Positions 57,070 through 64,000 of a stretch of DNA of 64,000 nt are shown here, piece by piece (position 1 is the first letter of the stretch; each line of letters opens with the position of its first letter). The stretch covers positions 3,388,516-3,452,515 of the forward strand of contig NZ_BROD01000001.1 in the NCBI RefSeq assembly GCF_024345225.1. The letters run 5' to 3'. The stretch comes from Clostridium sp. TW13. GTDB taxonomy: Bacteria; Bacillota; Clostridia; Clostridiales; Clostridiaceae. The position numbers and the translations under genes were made by a program. The notes under the pieces are model-generated. The model made no database searches. It saw only the letters and a program-made list of their open reading frames with translations, and was not told the origin of the DNA.

Positions 57070-57528
57070 TTAAATTTTTTTCAACATCTTACTTATAACC
57101 TTTTCAACTTCTCTATCTATCTCTATTTGTTCTTGCTCTTGCAATCTAACATCTAGCTCAATCTCATCCATTAAATCAATTGTATATGACCTTGCTGGAG
57201 TCTCACTAGTTTCAATTTTAATTAATTCCCATCCAACTTCTTTTAATAACTTCCTTATGCTATTCTTAAAGAACTCACAGATATTTTCTAATGTAGGATT
57301 TAGCGAACTAAATGGCTCTATTTCATTTATATATTTATCTTGATATTTATGTAGTAGCTGCTCAATTCTTCGTTCAACTTCATGAAATTGTATAAATCTA
57401 TCGTTTAACTTTATTGTATCAATCATTATTTCCCAGGTATGAGGATGACTTTGACCAAGATTACCGTTAATATATATTGCATGACTTGCATTTAAATAAA
57501 ACTTAAACTTATATTGACTGTATTTCAA
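57070..57528 (-). CDS. PTPS (6-pyruvoyl-tetrahydropterin synthase)-like protein, exosortase G associated
   Basis: 152 residues. The PTPS zinc His set is present: His16 (NASHAIYI), His28 and His30 (QSHPHTWE). The usual substrate motif LNPTLENICEFF and ETSETPARSY are also present. The catalytic Cys that sits before the paired His in QueD is missing, so it is unlikely to make queuosine precursor. Its place in the XrtG locus matches TIGR03112, a PTPS-related family found with exosortase G; the function is unknown. Confidence 0.82.
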   Translation of the reverse strand: MKYSQYKFKFYLNASHAIYINGNLGQSHPHTWEIMIDTIKLNDRFIQFHEVERRIEQLLHKYQDKYINEIEPFSSLNPTLENICEFFKNSIRKLLKEVGWELIKIETSETPARSYTIDLMDEIELDVRLQEQEQIEIDREVEKVISKMLKKI

Positions 57529-57539
57529 TGCTAATTCAT

Positions 57540-58715
57540 CTACTTTCTATAACTCTTTTTATATATTTTATAGGATTGTGTATTTTTATTTTCTCCATCC
57601 TTACCTATTAGCACAATTAACTTAAGACTGTGAAACTGTCCTAGAAACTTTAGTTTTATTTCTTCTAACATTATGCAACTTTGGTCCTTATCTGCATCTA
57701 ATAGTATAATTGAAAATTCATCTTCACTTATTCTTGAAATTATTTTATTTTCAAAAGAAATCTCTTCTAATGACTTAGCTATGTCTATAATATAATCATT
57801 CTCTTTGCATTTACTTTTATCAACTATAAACGTAATAACTCCTATGGATAATCGTTCTCTTGAATTTAATATACGTATAGTTGAATCAAAAAACTTACGA
57901 TTATATAATCCTGTCAATTCATCTATTATTATATTCTTCTCTGATTCATTTAAATCCTTATTATCTTTCTCACTATTTTCAGTCAATATTATGCTCTTTT
58001 CTCTTATTAGATTATTACCAAGTTCTATCTTCTTATCTTTTTTATTCATGGTTAAGGTATACGCTATTATGCTAACTAAAAATGTTGCAGTAAATAATCC
58101 CATGATGATATATAGGTTTATATTATACTTATCTATTTTCGCATAACTAATTATATAATTTTCTGAGGTACTTAACCCAATAACATAATTACTATCATAT
58201 GCTTTAATAAAACCTATTGAAACCACTTTATTTTCACCATTTTTTTGTTCTGAATAATTTGTAGTTCCAAACGTATTTTTAGAAATTGCTTTTTCTAAGT
58301 TATTAATATACAATCCTCCACTATTTCTAAAATACTTCAACATTCCTTTAATATTCTTTGCTTCAAATAAATTAGTGGTTTCTTCATCTTTATAATAAAT
58401 AAAATCCTTGTCATTACCAAAAAGCCAATATCTGCTTCCCGAATTTTCAGCCTTTTTGACAATATCATTTACTACTTTTTTCTCAAAATCATTTTTTGAA
58501 GTGCTAGTTTTCAAAATATCTTTAATTTTTTCATTTTGCTCCCTTACAAGCATCTCTTGTTGAGAAGCAAAAAATTCTATAACATTCTTTTTATTTTCTT
58601 TCATTTGAGTTAATAAAAAAAATATTAATATACCACAGAATAAAACACTTAGAATAGAGAATTTTGTCAATCTAATAACGTCTTTACTTGCTGTATTTTT
58701 TATCTTTTCAATCAT
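57540..58715 (-). CDS. Membrane protein with degenerate GGDEF domain
   Basis: 391 residues. TM1 (about 21-37), an extracytoplasmic sensor (about 40-200), TM2 (about 200-222), and then a GGDEF-like domain beginning DELTGLYNRKFF. The active-site motif reads SEDEF (in RISEDEFSIIL) rather than GGDEF, so cyclase activity is doubtful. The domain ends about 35 residues after it. It lies 11 nt before the PTPS-like gene and 17 nt after the glycosyltransferase; probably a sensor or scaffold in the XrtG system. Confidence 0.82.
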   Translation of the reverse strand: MIEKIKNTASKDVIRLTKFSILSVLFCGILIFFLLTQMKENKKNVIEFFASQQEMLVREQNEKIKDILKTSTSKNDFEKKVVNDIVKKAENSGSRYWLFGNDKDFIYYKDEETTNLFEAKNIKGMLKYFRNSGGLYINNLEKAISKNTFGTTNYSEQKNGENKVVSIGFIKAYDSNYVIGLSTSENYIISYAKIDKYNINLYIIMGLFTATFLVSIIAYTLTMNKKDKKIELGNNLIREKSIILTENSEKDNKDLNESEKNIIIDELTGLYNRKFFDSTIRILNSRERLSIGVITFIVDKSKCKENDYIIDIAKSLEEISFENKIISRISEDEFSIILLDADKDQSCIMLEEIKLKFLGQFHSLKLIVLIGKDGENKNTQSYKIYKKSYRK

Positions 58716-58732
58716 TAATATGACCTCTTTTT

Positions 58733-59800
58733 CTATTTACTATGTCTTCTCCAAGTCCATGATTTATTTACAAAGTAATTCCATACTGTTGATAACATAA
58801 TAGAGAAAGTATTTGCTATAATGTAATTAACTTGGGAATATAGCTTAAGTATATTTAGTATAAATACATTAATTATAATTCCAATTATGCTAGTAATAAA
58901 ATTCTTACTCATTCTCTCATTTAACTTTGTCTTTTTAATATCTCTCCATGTAAATAAATCATTTAATATAAAATTAGAAATCATAGCTATAAGTGCAGAA
59001 AAAATAGCTGAACTGATAATGCTAAAGCCCATATTAACTAAAATCATATAAATTATTAAATTAATTATTACCCCGGAAACTCCAACCATACAAAATAAAA
59101 TAAACCTAATATCTGATGGACTATTTAATAAAAGTCTTGCTACATGCCTTAAATAATTCCATTGTTCTTTTAAAGACATCTTTGATTCTCCAGCTTTTCT
59201 ACTTTCAAATTGATAAGGGATTTCTACTACCTTATCATATTTGCCCTTAACTAATATCTCCATAAGTATTTTCCATCCAATAGGATCTAAATCACAATTA
59301 TTTACAACTTCTTTTCTAAACATAAAGTATCCACTAGTTATGTCACTAAAATCTCTTAATTTTTTTATAGAAATCTGCCCTATTTTCCTTGCTACATAGG
59401 ATACAAACTTTCTTACATTATCTAATCCACCATCATCTCCACCTTCAACAAATCGGCTTGGAATGGCAATATCAGCCCCATTATTAATTGCATTAATCAT
59501 CTCACGCAATATTATAGGATTATGTTGTAAATCTGCATCCATAACTGCTATTATATCCCCTTTAGCCATTTTAAAACCTAAAATAACAGCTGTTGCTAGT
59601 CCTCTTTCATTATTTCTATGGTAATATCTTATTTTTTCATCATTCTCTTTTAATTTATTTAATATATCTACTGTATTATCTTTACTATCATCCACAAATA
59701 CAATTTCATAATCATACATATTCATACTGCTTTGTATTTCTTGAGATATTATAATAACATTTTCACCTTCATTATAAGTTGGTATAATTATACTTAACAT
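58733..59800 (-). CDS. Dolichyl/polyprenyl-phosphate sugar synthase (GT2) with GtrA-like membrane domain
   Basis: 355 residues. Residues 1-230 are a DPM1-like GT2 with DDS (VFVDDSKDN) and DADLQHNP (DxD), giving a lipid-linked sugar donor. From about 230 four membrane segments form a GtrA-type flippase-like domain. The start at 59800 (MLSIIIPT) has GGAGG upstream; 59830 would overlap it. It is the natural source of the polyprenyl-phosphate sugar for the XrtG-linked glycosylation step. Confidence 0.9.
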   Translation of the reverse strand: MLSIIIPTYNEGENVIIISQEIQSSMNMYDYEIVFVDDSKDNTVDILNKLKENDEKIRYYHRNNERGLATAVILGFKMAKGDIIAVMDADLQHNPIILREMINAINNGADIAIPSRFVEGGDDGGLDNVRKFVSYVARKIGQISIKKLRDFSDITSGYFMFRKEVVNNCDLDPIGWKILMEILVKGKYDKVVEIPYQFESRKAGESKMSLKEQWNYLRHVARLLLNSPSDIRFILFCMVGVSGVIINLIIYMILVNMGFSIISSAIFSALIAMISNFILNDLFTWRDIKKTKLNERMSKNFITSIIGIIINVFILNILKLYSQVNYIIANTFSIMLSTVWNYFVNKSWTWRRHSK

Positions 59801-59826
59801 TTCATCCTCCGTAAAAAAGTTGTTAT

Positions 59827-59864
59827 GCATCTAAAAGCATATAAAACTATGTGCTTTCAGATGC
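59827..59864. repeat. GCATCT...AGATGC stem-loop
   Basis: GCATCTAAAAGCATAT pairs with ATGTGCTTTCAGATGC. It sits in the 100-bp gap between the two glycosyltransferase genes and shares termini with the dispersed repeat family. Confidence 0.6.
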
Positions 59865-59900
59865 TTTATTCTTATTATTTACAATGGATGCTATATTACT

Positions 59901-61271
59901 CTATTTATGATTTATAATACTATTTATTTTTTTTCTTATTGAGTTTATAAACAAAAAATCAGACTTAATTATTGAAGTAAATCCTCTCCACTCTTCTGTA
60001 AGTGTATTAGTTTTCCACCTTCCTTCACCTCTGATACAATTAATAATTCCAGCTAGCCTAATCCAAAACACTATAAAATTAAAAAGAGGCAAAATAAATA
60101 TTATGTACCATTTAGAAATATAGTATTTTCTTATATTTCTAAACTTCTCTAAGTATAAGCAAATGTTTAAAAAGTATAGAAAAGCTGCAAGAATATAAAG
60201 TAAATACAAAATAATAACAGATCCAAATATAAGCCTCATAGGATAATTAAGAAATACAAGACATATTAATGCAAAATACCATATCATCCTTGGAAAAGCA
60301 AAAGTATGGTCTATCATTAGAAGCCTAACCATGAAATTAGAGAAGAAACCTTTTGTAGCGGATAAGTTCTTCTTCAAGAACATATGAGCAACCTCAATTT
60401 CTCCCCGCTGCCATCTTTGCCTTTGAGTATATAGCTTATCAAAATTTTCTATAGGTTCCACAAAAAATAAAGCATTTTCACACATATGTATATTCTTTTT
60501 AAGCAATTCTCTTACTTGAAAAGTTACTTGCGTATCTTCGCAAACTGTATCAGTGTTATATAGTTGTGTCTTTAGAATAGTAGACTTTCTAAAAGCAGAA
60601 AATGCCCCTGACAGAGTGTAAATATTATTAAACTCTGATTCAAAATTTCTTCCTGCCAAAAACGCTTGACAATACTCAAAAAACTCAGTTCTTCTGAGTA
60701 GCTTCATCCAAAATCCCTTTGTTTTTTCCACTTCATTGTAGTCTGATAATATTGCGCCTGTTAAACAATCTATATTTTTATTTTGTTCAAACCTAACTGC
60801 TATATTTTTAATTGCATCTGGATGCAGCTTTCCATCACTATCAATATGTACTATATATTTGCCTTCACTATTAAAAAGTGCCATATTAAGTGCTTTAGAT
60901 TTACCTTGCTTAGCATTTAACCACTGCATTGATAACTCCTTAAACTCGTTTTGACACTGAGTAAATACATTAAAGCTGTCATCTTTACTTTCATTATTAA
61001 CAACCATTATGCTTATTAGAGAATTTGGGTAATTTGATAAATATATAGACTCTAAACAGCCTCTAAGAGTATCCGAAGAATTATATACTGGTACTATTAT
61101 TGTTATTTCCGGAAGCCTTATAGGTTCTTTTGAATTATTTAACAAAAATCTCTTTTTTATCAAAATTACAAAACCAAATAAAGATGGTGCAATCTCTATA
61201 ATCAAGGGAATAATAACCCAAGCCATCCAAAATACCATTTCACTTGATAATCGTTCAAATATCATCTCCAT
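59901..61271 (-). CDS. Processive GT2 glycosyltransferase, exosortase G associated
   Basis: 456 residues. One or two membrane segments lead into a GT2 domain: DSD (144-146, VHIDSDGKL), ED at 245-246 (CEDTQVTF) and QRQRW (283-287), the QxxRW of BcsA-type processive enzymes. Two to four membrane segments follow. The position directly after xrtG matches TIGR03111 (glycosyltransferase of the exosortase G system). It overlaps xrtG by 17 nt. It probably makes or extends a surface glycan. Confidence 0.9.
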   Translation of the reverse strand: MEMIFERLSSEMVFWMAWVIIPLIIEIAPSLFGFVILIKKRFLLNNSKEPIRLPEITIIVPVYNSSDTLRGCLESIYLSNYPNSLISIMVVNNESKDDSFNVFTQCQNEFKELSMQWLNAKQGKSKALNMALFNSEGKYIVHIDSDGKLHPDAIKNIAVRFEQNKNIDCLTGAILSDYNEVEKTKGFWMKLLRRTEFFEYCQAFLAGRNFESEFNNIYTLSGAFSAFRKSTILKTQLYNTDTVCEDTQVTFQVRELLKKNIHMCENALFFVEPIENFDKLYTQRQRWQRGEIEVAHMFLKKNLSATKGFFSNFMVRLLMIDHTFAFPRMIWYFALICLVFLNYPMRLIFGSVIILYLLYILAAFLYFLNICLYLEKFRNIRKYYISKWYIIFILPLFNFIVFWIRLAGIINCIRGEGRWKTNTLTEEWRGFTSIIKSDFLFINSIRKKINSIINHK

Positions 61272-61845
61272 AATTAAAGTTTCCCACCTTCTGCCTTATA
61301 ACTTGGGATTTTGTAAAAACATAAAAGTATAAAATTACTGATAAGACATAAAATATTATCCTTCCAAACACTGTGTGAGCAAGATAAAATACATTATTTC
61401 CAAAGAAAAATATCATAGTACAAATGGCAAAGATTCTAAACACATTGGCCATAAAAATCCACACAATACCACCTATTGTTATTATAAATTTTTCAAAAAA
61501 ATTATACACAGGAAAGAACCACAACATAGATGAAAATGCCATAATTTCAATTATTCCAGAACATTCATAATCAATATATAGAGAAATTGATGAATCATTT
61601 TGCGTTATGAAAATCATTCCGTATTCATAATAAGATTCATACATTTTAGTTATTTTACCTAATATTCCTGTACCAGCTGCAACAATTTTAGTTAAAGGTA
61701 ATGTTGCTACAGGCTGAAGCCATATCATCATAAATACAAATAAACCAACACTTCCTATGCAAAATTTAAAAAAATCAAGTTTTGCTCTCTTGGTAACCCA
61801 CAATATGTATATCCAAATTATAAAAAATAATATATGCAATATCAT
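61255..61845 (-). CDS. xrtG: Exosortase G (XrtG)
   Basis: 196 residues with six or seven membrane segments. The exosortase/archaeosortase triad is visible: Cys95 (DYECSGIIEI), Arg137 (ANVFRIFA) and His157 (LAHTVFGR). It is expected to cleave a C-terminal sorting tail and transfer the substrate. ATGA overlap (4 nt) with the upstream tailed-protein gene and a 17-nt overlap with the glycosyltransferase make this a tight operon. Exosortase G is the Gram-positive branch; most exosortases are Gram-negative. Confidence 0.9.
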   Translation of the reverse strand: MILHILFFIIWIYILWVTKRAKLDFFKFCIGSVGLFVFMMIWLQPVATLPLTKIVAAGTGILGKITKMYESYYEYGMIFITQNDSSISLYIDYECSGIIEIMAFSSMLWFFPVYNFFEKFIITIGGIVWIFMANVFRIFAICTMIFFFGNNVFYLAHTVFGRIIFYVLSVILYFYVFTKSQVIRQKVGNFNYGDDI

Positions 61846-62471
61846 GATTTAATCTGCTTTCTTTTTTTCTTAAAAAACAAATATCCACCTAATGCAATTA
61901 AAATTGATATTCCTATTCCTAAGAAAGGTGCAGTACTAGTACCAACAGCAGTAACCCATTGCGGCCCTAAATTAGGTGAATTAAATGATATGCTATTGCC
62001 ATTAGCATTTTTTTGTATGGCTGCAATTGGTATCTGTATTTCAGCCTCATCTGATTTAAAACCTGCGGTAGAAGCCAAGCTATATCTGGTTATATAAGCA
62101 TTACTATCCTTAACTATGGTCCAGCCGTCTTGATTTCTAACTCTTAATTGATATCTGCCAACACCAATATTATCTCCACCTTCAATTAGAAAAGATGTCT
62201 GGTTTCCTTCATATCTAAAATTATAGTTATATCCATTAAATTTTGTATATGCAGCATCATTCATCTTTATATATAGATAAACATAATTATCATCTATCAA
62301 CATTGATACTTTATTAGAATAATTTTTATTTCCATAATGCAGATAACTAATAGGTTTATCAAGCCAATCATCATAATAACCATCAATTTTTATTGGCATT
62401 CTAAGTGTAGAAGCTCCTTTGGGTAAAATTGTGAATCCACGCACTAAAATTCGTTTAACTACTATCCCCAT
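61842..62471 (-). CDS. Firmicu-CTERM-tailed surface protein, putative XrtG substrate
   Basis: 209 residues. A beta-rich domain (about 27-165) begins with MPIKIDGYYDDWLDKP, the IDGxxDDW start of CBM9/DOMON-like carbohydrate-binding domains. The tail is GTSTAPFLGIGISI (177-190), a hydrophobic helix (about 183-200) and KKKRK, the tripartite Firmicu-CTERM pattern. The N-terminus (MGIVVKRILVRGFTILPKG) is not a convincing signal peptide, which is odd for an exported substrate. GGAGG precedes the ATG by about 9 nt. Assignment as the XrtG substrate is by tail and position. Confidence 0.8.
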   Translation of the reverse strand: MGIVVKRILVRGFTILPKGASTLRMPIKIDGYYDDWLDKPISYLHYGNKNYSNKVSMLIDDNYVYLYIKMNDAAYTKFNGYNYNFRYEGNQTSFLIEGGDNIGVGRYQLRVRNQDGWTIVKDSNAYITRYSLASTAGFKSDEAEIQIPIAAIQKNANGNSISFNSPNLGPQWVTAVGTSTAPFLGIGISILIALGGYLFFKKKRKQIKS

Positions 62472-62507
62472 TCTTTAATGCCTCCTTATTAAAATTATGT
62501 TTCTTAC

Positions 62508-62571
62508 GCATCTGGAAATGAACAACAAATCCAAATAGACTAGCATACAAACCTATGTACTTTTAAATGAC
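62508..62571. repeat. Dispersed repeat, copy E (overlaps gene end)
   Basis: GCATCTGGAAATGAACAAC at the left and ACTTTTAAATGACTT at the right; it aligns with copy C over its length. It covers the last codons and stop of the 62553 gene. Confidence 0.65.
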
Positions 62572-64000
62572 TTACTCAAAATAAAATATAAAAAAGCTCC
62601 AATGCTAAAAGTTCCAAAGAAACTAACAACAATTCCTATTGGAAGATATGGATATCTTATCTCTATTTTCGTAGTTCCCTTATTAACCATCAGCAAATTC
62701 TGTTCATTTGCTATTTCCCTGTCTGCATTAAAATTATCCTGATATGCAATAGTAGTATTTAAATTATCTAAAGGGGATGAAACAATTATCTTATTCTTTT
62801 CATATTGCACCTCTATAGGTATTATTTCTCTATTAGGAAGTATCTCTTCCCTAGTTCCAAAAACATCTCTTAACAGTCCTACAATATTCTGATCCTTTGT
62901 TTCTATGGAATGATATAGAAAATTAAAGCCCATAAAAACAAGATTATTATTATCTCCTGTTCCTATTACTCCTAATGTTTCATTACTTAACTTACTGTAT
63001 GCCTCTATATGAGGCACATTCTCTAAATATACTGTGTTCCATTTAGAAAATTCAGCACCAAAACTTGCACTTTGAATAAATTTATTGTTATAAATTATAT
63101 CTGGATACCTTCCACTAAAGGATACTTCTTGAGCTGTTACACCTAGAAAAGTCATTCTATTAGTAGTTGAATTTACAGGTATCTTATTCATATCAATATA
63201 AACCTTTATTCCTTGTTCAGTTAGTTTTCTAACCAAACTTTCAGCCTTAGCTTGATTTTTATACTTAAAACCAGAAAGATATATCATCTTATATTTTTTC
63301 AAACTTTCAAAATTATACTCATCTAAATTATCATTATCTGCTTCCTTAAAACTTGGAAATAAAAATGAAATCTGCCTTGCTGAATTCCCTATGGCTAAAC
63401 CTTCATATTCTGTTATTACTCCAAAAGTTTTAGGTGTTTGCTTATTGTATACAAAGGAATATTTACCATCCTGCACTAAATTAAAGCCTAATAAATTTGC
63501 TGATTTATTGATTTTCTTTAACTCTTCTTCTGGATCTTGAAATAGCTCTTTTCTAATTATTACTGTATCACTGCCCATTTCTATGGATCTATCAAACAAA
63601 TAGTTATAATAGCCCTTCTCTAAAGCTGTGTTTAACATTACTATATTCCTTGAAGTAGAAGCTCCTTGCCAAGCCCATCCGTAAACATATTTAGTCCTTG
63701 GTTCTCTAGAAGTTATTTCATAAGAAGGAAAAGAACCTGATTGGCTTAAATCCATTAAAGATAACCTCTGATTAGTTATACTCTTTGCATAAGAAAAAGA
63801 ATACTCATCAGCTATCTTTTTCTGTCTTTCATAAGTATTAGCCATTTTTTCACTTATTGGGTATTGAACAAGTCTTAAAGAAGGAATTATATCTGCAACA
63901 AGCATTACAATAAAGAATGTCATGAAAATCTTCCTACATCTCTTCCACTCTAACAAAGCTAAAAAGAACACTGCATAAGCTATAGGAGTGAATCTTGACA
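62553..64000 (-). CDS. Large membrane protein, exosortase G locus (PF10131-like), 5' end beyond window
   Basis: The frame is open to the window edge (RFTPIAYAVFFLALLEWKR then follows), so the N-terminus lies outside; a GTG at 63971 is internal. The visible 481 residues have a membrane segment at the start, a soluble extracytoplasmic region of about 400 residues, and a final membrane segment (IGIVVSFFGTFSIGAFLYF). The architecture and place match PTPS-related integral membrane proteins of exosortase G loci. The last codons lie in a dispersed repeat. Function unknown. Confidence 0.72.
   Translation of the reverse strand, partial: SRFTPIAYAVFFLALLEWKRCRKIFMTFFIVMLVADIIPSLRLVQYPISEKMANTYERQKKIADEYSFSYAKSITNQRLSLMDLSQSGSFPSYEITSREPRTKYVYGWAWQGASTSRNIVMLNTALEKGYYNYLFDRSIEMGSDTVIIRKELFQDPEEELKKINKSANLLGFNLVQDGKYSFVYNKQTPKTFGVITEYEGLAIGNSARQISFLFPSFKEADNDNLDEYNFESLKKYKMIYLSGFKYKNQAKAESLVRKLTEQGIKVYIDMNKIPVNSTTNRMTFLGVTAQEVSFSGRYPDIIYNNKFIQSASFGAEFSKWNTVYLENVPHIEAYSKLSNETLGVIGTGDNNNLVFMGFNFLYHSIETKDQNIVGLLRDVFGTREEILPNREIIPIEVQYEKNKIIVSSPLDNLNTTIAYQDNFNADREIANEQNLLMVNKGTTKIEIRYPYLPIGIVVSFFGTFSIGAFLYFILSKSFKST

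Noticed and set aside
1..64000. rRNA, tRNA, CRISPR, transposase or prophage genes
   Set aside because: I looked for tRNA-like cloverleafs, repeat-spacer arrays and transposase or integrase motifs and saw none that could be supported.

Overview
The window reads as the chromosome of a low-GC, endospore-type Bacillota, most likely a Clostridium sensu stricto. The DNA is strongly AT-rich, ribosome binding sites are strong AGGAGG-type, intergenic terminators are dense, and typical clostridial families are present: class III fructose-bisphosphatase, bacteriohemerythrin, an S-box methionine operon, LrgAB, an LCP protein and the Kdp potassium pump. I saw no rRNA, tRNA, CRISPR array, transposase or prophage. 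Most genes lie on the minus strand; only the AraC regulator, a GT39-like transferase, a DUF2207 protein and two Kdp-related signalling genes are on plus.

Layout. 1-9967: N-terminal part of a SWIM/SNF2-associated helicase (cut by the window edge), a DinG-type helicase with a decayed exonuclease domain, oligoendopeptidase F, an unknown membrane protein and a GH13 cyclomaltodextrinase/neopullulanase next to a divergent AraC regulator. 11049-13163: aguA-aguB, agmatine to putrescine. 13574-18700: a membrane glycosyltransferase, a secreted leucine-rich-repeat protein and a DUF2207 membrane protein. 18843-23665: three tiny genes, an MBL-fold hydrolase, mgtE, adenosine deaminase and bacteriohemerythrin.

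23880-30085 is a zinc-starvation block. A znuABC-type uptake operon and a second operon (COG0523 GTPase, a GTPase-permease fusion, a TIGR03943-like protein) each carry the same palindromic Zur-like operator, AATGCAAA-TCA/CCA-TTTGCATT. 30300-41056 is a potassium block: a membrane histidine kinase diverges from a stand-alone receiver and an N-terminal-only KdpD, followed by fbp and kdpABC, whose upstream region has an 11-bp direct repeat typical of OmpR-family sites.

41066-53036: an unknown protein, lrgAB, a GYF_2-like membrane protein, an LCP ligase, a strong candidate structured RNA of about 310 nt (minus strand, 46180-46491), a chemotaxis receptor, a CNNM/CorC protein, and a metI-metC-like operon under a complete SAM-I riboswitch with its terminator and antiterminator. 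53074-56460: a PadR regulator and an ABC-2 exporter.

57070 to the right edge is the most unusual part: a Gram-positive exosortase G (XrtG) locus. It has XrtG with Cys/Arg/His catalytic residues, a Firmicu-CTERM-like tailed protein as the likely substrate, a QxxRW processive glycosyltransferase, a dolichyl-phosphate-sugar synthase fused to GtrA, a degenerate GGDEF membrane protein, a PTPS-like protein without the catalytic Cys, and a large membrane protein that runs off the window. These genes are nearly contiguous and look like one surface-polymer/protein-sorting operon. A family of about 55-65 bp dispersed repeats with GCATCT...AGATGC ends is scattered through the window and enters this locus.
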